Shown here: piece by piece, positions 48,769 through 51,981 of the stretch | Layout of the letters: every line of letters begins with the position of its first letter | Position numbering within the stretch: position 1 is the first letter of the stretch | Assembly: GCA_025463005.1 (NCBI GenBank) | Contig: JAOAPR010000013.1 | Coordinates: 1 to 51,981 of the forward strand | Length of the DNA stretch: 51,981 bases | Direction: 5' to 3' | From: Bryobacterales bacterium | GTDB taxonomy: Bacteria > Acidobacteriota > Terriglobia > Bryobacterales > Bryobacteraceae | Position numbers and translations under genes: made by a program | Notes under the pieces: model-generated | Told to the model about the DNA's origin: nothing | The model's database searches: none | The model's input: only the letters and a program-made list of their open reading frames with translations

Positions 48769-49515
48769 TTAGGAAGCCAGGGCCTCCATCTCCTTTTCGT
48801 CGATATCGAAGTTGGAATACACGTTCTGCACGTCGTCGTGTTCTTCCAGAGCCTCGCTCAAGCGGAGCATGGCGCTCGCATTCTTGCCTTCCAGCTTCAT
48901 CAGGTTTTTCGGTACCATGCCGATTTCCGCGGACTCCGTCGCGATGCCGGCCTTCTGGATCGCTTCGAGCACCTTGTCGTGCGATTCGGGCGCCGAGATG
49001 ACCTCCCAGCTGCCTCCCTCGTTGCGCAGGTCCTCAGCGCCGGCATCCAGGACCAGGGTCATGAGCTGATCTTCGGTAGCCTTTTCGCCATCGATTACGA
49101 TCTGGCTCTTGCGCTCGAACATCCACGCGACGCTGCCCTGCTCGCCCAGGTTCCCGCCCTGTTTCGAGAAGATATGGCGGATATCGCTCACCGTCCGATT
49201 GCGATTATCGGTCGCTACCATGACCAGCACGGCTGCACCGCCCGGACCGTAGCCCTCGAACATGATCTCGTCGATCTGGCCGCCTTCGAGCTCGCCCGTG
49301 CCGCGCATAATGGCGCGCTTGATGTTATCGGCGGGCATACTGACGGCCTTCGCGGCCGTGATGGCCGTCCGCAGGCGGGGATTCATCCCAGGATCGCCTC
49401 CGCTGCGCGCAGCGATCATGATTTCCTTGATCACGCGGGTGAAAATTTTCCCGCGTTTGGCGTCAAGCGCGCCTTTCTTGTGCTTGATTGTCGCCCATTT
49501 AGAGTGTCCAGACAT
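48769..49515 (-). CDS. yebC: YebC/PmpR-family protein (transcription/translation factor)
   Basis: 248 residues. The N-terminal MSGHSKWATIKHKKGALDAK is the invariant opening of the family, followed by NPRLRTAITAAKAVSMPADN, GYGPGGAAVLVMVATDNRNR and the C-terminal ferredoxin-like half. Members act as transcription regulators in some species and, in recent work on the family, relieve ribosome stalling at proline stretches. CGAGG precedes the ATG by about 7 bases. It is the first gene of the five-gene unit ending at deoB. Confidence 0.95.
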   Translation of the reverse strand: MSGHSKWATIKHKKGALDAKRGKIFTRVIKEIMIAARSGGDPGMNPRLRTAITAAKAVSMPADNIKRAIMRGTGELEGGQIDEIMFEGYGPGGAAVLVMVATDNRNRTVSDIRHIFSKQGGNLGEQGSVAWMFERKSQIVIDGEKATEDQLMTLVLDAGAEDLRNEGGSWEVISAPESHDKVLEAIQKAGIATESAEIGMVPKNLMKLEGKNASAMLRLSEALEEHDDVQNVYSNFDIDEKEMEALAS

Positions 49516-49609
49516 ACAAAACCTCGCGGGCTCACGAACCCCTTCAGGGTGGGCCCAACTTTTAACGATATCAGAAGCGGCAGTGGAGCGCGGCTCGGAA
49601 TCGGGATCG

Positions 49610-50215
49610 TCACATCGCTCCCTGATTCTCCAGACTGCGCCACAGATACCAGGACGCCACGGAACAGTAAGGCCGCCAGGCTGCCCCGATCTTTTCCATC
49701 TCGGCCGGCGTGGGCAGTTCCGGCAGCTTATAGGCTTTCTTGATGGCCGCGCGCACGCCGAGGTCGCCGGTGGGGAGCACGTCCAGACGCCGCAGCGCGA
49801 AGATCAGGAACATCTGCGCGGTCCAGACGCCCACTCCTTTGACCTGCGTAAAATGCTCGATGATCGCCGCATCCTCGAGCGAATCCACCTGCTCGAAGCG
49901 CACGAGCCCGTCCCGCGTCATCCTGGCCAGGCCGCGGATATAAGTGAGCTTCTGTTTGGAGAGGCCCAATGCACGCATGCGGGCCGGCCGCAATTTCAGG
50001 ATCGCTTCCGGCGTCAGGGGATCGGCCTTAGCGGCCGCGGTCAATCGATTGAAAATAGTCAGCGCGACTTTCCCGCTTAACTGCTGGTATACGATCGACC
50101 GCACCAGCGTATGGAAGTTGGGGTCGCGGTATTGCATCCGGTAAGGGCCAACCCGCTCGATGATAGTCCCCAGAACAGGATCGGCTATCTTGAGGTGTGT
50201 AAGTGCTTTTTTCAT
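49610..50215 (-). CDS. HhH-GPD DNA glycosylase (AlkA-like 3-methyladenine glycosylase)
   Basis: 201 residues of the helix-hairpin-helix GPD fold: FHTLVRSIVYQQLSGKVALT, the hairpin TQVKGVGVWTAQMFLIFALR (about 123-142) and LPTGDLGVR with catalytic Asp151. It is shorter than E. coli AlkA because the N-terminal TBP-like domain is missing, like the compact bacterial AlkA homologues. No iron-sulfur cysteines occur. It excises alkylated bases. No clear Shine-Dalgarno; it diverges from the VWFA gene. Confidence 0.9.
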   Translation of the reverse strand: MKKALTHLKIADPVLGTIIERVGPYRMQYRDPNFHTLVRSIVYQQLSGKVALTIFNRLTAAAKADPLTPEAILKLRPARMRALGLSKQKLTYIRGLARMTRDGLVRFEQVDSLEDAAIIEHFTQVKGVGVWTAQMFLIFALRRLDVLPTGDLGVRAAIKKAYKLPELPTPAEMEKIGAAWRPYCSVASWYLWRSLENQGAM

Positions 50216-50267
50216 TCAAAGAAGTCGCATGAAACCGCCCTCTAGCAGGCGCGTCTACAGTATAGGT

Positions 50268-51224
50268 ATGAGTATGCCTTTCCCGCGTGTCCCCACGCTA
50301 GCGCTGCTGCTGGCAACCGGCCTCATAGCCCAGGACGATACCATCAAAGTCGACGTTGACCTGGTCAACGTCCTGTGCACGGTTCGCGGGAAAAATAACG
50401 CCCTGATCGGCAACCTCGAAAAGACCGACTTTCACCTGTTCGAAGACGGGAAAGAGCAGGAAATCAAGTACTTTACGCGTGAAACCGACCTTCCCCTCAC
50501 CATCGGCCTCTTGGTAGACGTCAGCGGAAGCCAGGAACGGCTGATTGATACCGAACATCGGGCCGCCAGCCAGTTCTTCCGATCAGTGCTCCGTTCCAAG
50601 GACCTGGCGTTTCTGATCAGCTTCGGCAAGGATTCGGAGCTTCTGCAGGATTCGACCAATTCAGTCAAGCTCCTGGAAGACGGACTCAAGCAACTGCGCT
50701 TGAACGTTCCGGTGGGTGGGCTGCATCCGGGTCCGGTCCCGACCGCGCAGAACCAGGCTGGCACGGTTCTGTGGGATGCCGTATACCTGGCCGCGAATGA
50801 GCGGCTCAAGGCCGAAGCGGGCCGCAAGGTTATGGTGGTGATCACTGACGGTGTCGACACGGGCAGCCGCATTTCGCGCGACAAAGCCATCCAGGAAGCG
50901 CAGAAGGCCGACACCGTCGTGTACAGCATTTACTACGTTGATCCCGGCGCCTATGGTGGCGGCTTTGGGTTCGGCGGCAGCGGCGAAGGCGAGCTGAAGA
51001 GAATGTCGGATGAGACCGGCGGGCGCGTGCTCAAGGTGGATCGCAGGAACACGCTCGACGATATTTTCAAGGAAATTCAGGACGAGATGCGCAGCCAGTA
51101 CGCGATCGCATACACGCCCACCAATCCGAAGAAAGACGGGAGCTACCGCAAGCTCGAGTTCAAGACGTCGAACAAGGATTACAAGGTCCAGGCTCGCAAG
51201 GGTTACTACGCCGTAGCGAATTAG
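50268..51224 (+). CDS. VWFA-domain acidobacterial protein (TIGR03436-like)
   Basis: 318 residues: signal peptide (PFPRVPTLALLLATGLIAQ), an N-terminal strand block (VDVDLVNVLCTVRGKNN; FHLFEDGKEQEIKYF), then a von Willebrand A domain with MIDAS pieces DVSGSQ and ITDGVDTGS, ending SQYAIAYTPTNPKKDGSYRK and YYAVAN. This N-terminal 'vnVxcTVrgknn' plus VWA arrangement is the VWFA-related acidobacterial family; function unknown, probably periplasmic adhesion or assembly. ATG 50268 starts a normal signal peptide; TACAGT (50256-50261) is a candidate -10 that would make the transcript leaderless. It overlaps the ABC permease gene tail-to-tail by 4 bases. Confidence 0.88.
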   Translation: MSMPFPRVPTLALLLATGLIAQDDTIKVDVDLVNVLCTVRGKNNALIGNLEKTDFHLFEDGKEQEIKYFTRETDLPLTIGLLVDVSGSQERLIDTEHRAASQFFRSVLRSKDLAFLISFGKDSELLQDSTNSVKLLEDGLKQLRLNVPVGGLHPGPVPTAQNQAGTVLWDAVYLAANERLKAEAGRKVMVVITDGVDTGSRISRDKAIQEAQKADTVVYSIYYVDPGAYGGGFGFGGSGEGELKRMSDETGGRVLKVDRRNTLDDIFKEIQDEMRSQYAIAYTPTNPKKDGSYRKLEFKTSNKDYKVQARKGYYAVAN

Positions 51225-51981
51225 ATCACGTCCGCGAAACTCTTGCGCAGCCGGTGGAACCACGCGTATCCAATCACAGCAACCGCGACCGACAGAATCC
51301 AGAGCCCGACCACTCCCCGCAGCGTCGGCGCCTGATTCTCCAGAAGCACCGCGCGATACGCTTTCACCAGGACGAACAGCGGATTGAATCGCAGCACATG
51401 GATCGCGCTTGCGGGAAGCTGCGATTCGGGGTAACAGATCGGCGTCAGGAAAAACCACAGCGTCAGCAGGTAGCCGGCGATCTGTCCGAGATCGCGCACA
51501 AAGACACCGGTCGCCGCCAGAATCCAGCACATCCCCGCCGTGAACAGGATCTGCGGAACAAACAGCAGCGGCAGCCAGATAACGCTGGCCGGAACAGCTC
51601 CCCGCACTGCCAGCAGCCCGATCAAGAAAATCAGCAATCCGAACGCTTCTGTGATCGCCCCTGAAATCACCAGGTTTACCGGAAGCGTCTCCAGAGGAAA
51701 GACGATCTTCTTGACGAAGCTGCGATATTCCAGAATCACGTATGGCGAGCGGCCGACGGCTTCGGAAAACGCCAGCCACGGCAGCATTCCCGCGAGAAAG
51801 TAAAGGACGAATCCGGTGCGGCTGGTATCAGCGCCGAAGCGCGTGCGCAGCACTACGCCGAAGACGAAGAAGTAGGTCGCCATCAGCAGCAGCGGATTCA
51901 GAAACGCCCATACAGTGCCGCCGAAACTGCCGCGCGAGCGAGCCAGAATATCGCGGCGAACCATCGATCCCATCAGCTTGC
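51221..51981 (-). CDS. ABC-2 type polysaccharide/lipid exporter permease (5' partial)
   Basis: The frame stays open to the window edge, so the N-terminus lies outside; an internal ATG is at 51973. About 250 residues with six hydrophobic helices. LVRRDILARSRGSFGGTVWA matches the cytoplasmic entry of TagG/Wzm-type permeases (usually R-D-L-K-x-R-Y-K-x-S), and FLTPICYPESQLPASAIHVL plus FNPLFVLVKAYRAVLLENQ near the C-terminus are typical of the O-antigen/teichoic-acid export family. The ATPase partner should lie upstream (beyond the edge) on the same strand. Confidence 0.87.
   Translation of the reverse strand, partial: KLMGSMVRRDILARSRGSFGGTVWAFLNPLLLMATYFFVFGVVLRTRFGADTSRTGFVLYFLAGMLPWLAFSEAVGRSPYVILEYRSFVKKIVFPLETLPVNLVISGAITEAFGLLIFLIGLLAVRGAVPASVIWLPLLFVPQILFTAGMCWILAATGVFVRDLGQIAGYLLTLWFFLTPICYPESQLPASAIHVLRFNPLFVLVKAYRAVLLENQAPTLRGVVGLWILSVAVAVIGYAWFHRLRKSFADVI

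Noticed and set aside
48313-49743. 476-codon plus-strand ORF opposite ruvC, yebC and the glycosylase
   Set aside because: It is antisense to three well-recognised genes, reads as His/Arg-rich noise, and matches no family; GC-rich genes often leave long shadow frames.
1-51981. CRISPR arrays, tRNA/rRNA genes, prophage or defence islands
   Set aside because: No regularly spaced direct repeats, no cloverleaf-like sequence in the gaps, and no integrase, phage or restriction genes were seen. AddAB is a housekeeping repair system here, not evidence of a defence island.

Overview
The window most resembles chromosome of an Acidobacteriota member of the Bryobacterales/Solibacter type. The evidence is: secreted giant beta-propeller proteins (BNR/Asp-box, NHL, SBBP) ending in the 'Solibacter C-terminal' domain family (TIGR03437); a VWFA-related acidobacterial protein (TIGR03436 type); several small secreted families typical of that phylum; menaquinone synthesis by the futalosine route (mqnA-mqnC); GC-rich sequence; and frequent GTG/TTG starts. 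This taxonomic call is inference from gene content. No rRNA, tRNA, CRISPR array, phage block or intact transposase was seen. No gene-free stretch exceeds 300 bases.

Layout. 1-4264: a truncated BNR-propeller protein, a structured intergenic segment and a membrane-anchored coiled-coil protein closed by a strong terminator. 4263-7396: an isochorismatase-fold hydrolase, two secreted proteins and a tandem-cupin protein fired from a 29-bp divergent gap. 7445-9336: an ECF sigma operon (sigma, one-TM anti-sigma candidate, two DUF4252-like secreted proteins). 9368-12795: divergent arylsulfotransferase-like protein and sulfatase. 12857-14735: a cysteine-free Rrf2 regulator beside cysK, then a secreted protein. 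14859-21321: addB-addA recombination nuclease-helicase operon behind a perfect 16-bp palindrome. 21252-28617: an efflux-adaptor remnant, an FG-GAP protein, a DPP-IV-type peptidase, a zinc-ribbon/AIM24 protein and an NHL-propeller protein.

28750-30593: mqnA-mqnC. 30544-33114: YfhO-like membrane protein and DUF2784 protein. 33238-35304: SBBP propeller protein. 35309-36226: pyrF preceded by a small coiled-coil/AT-hook protein. 36371-36468: short repeats that look like an insertion-sequence end. 36471-39345: amino-acid permease and sodium/solute symporter. 39488-42373: tandem paralogous TPR-like secreted proteins. 42379-44198: miaB and a bifunctional-nuclease-family gene. 44280-45275: a secreted protein built of about 32-residue repeats. 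45241-49515: tightly coupled yebC-ruvC-(secreted)-(TlpA/TPR)-deoB operon. 49610-51981: HhH-GPD DNA glycosylase, VWFA protein and the start-truncated ABC-2 exporter permease.

The most interesting items are the H-NS-like small AT-hook protein, the palindrome over the addBA promoter region, the palindromic repeat carried in frame inside addA, the CymR-like regulator/cysK pairing, and the shared -10 divergent promoter at 6741-6769. No complete new defence or mobile system was found. Products were assigned by reading motifs, without database searches.
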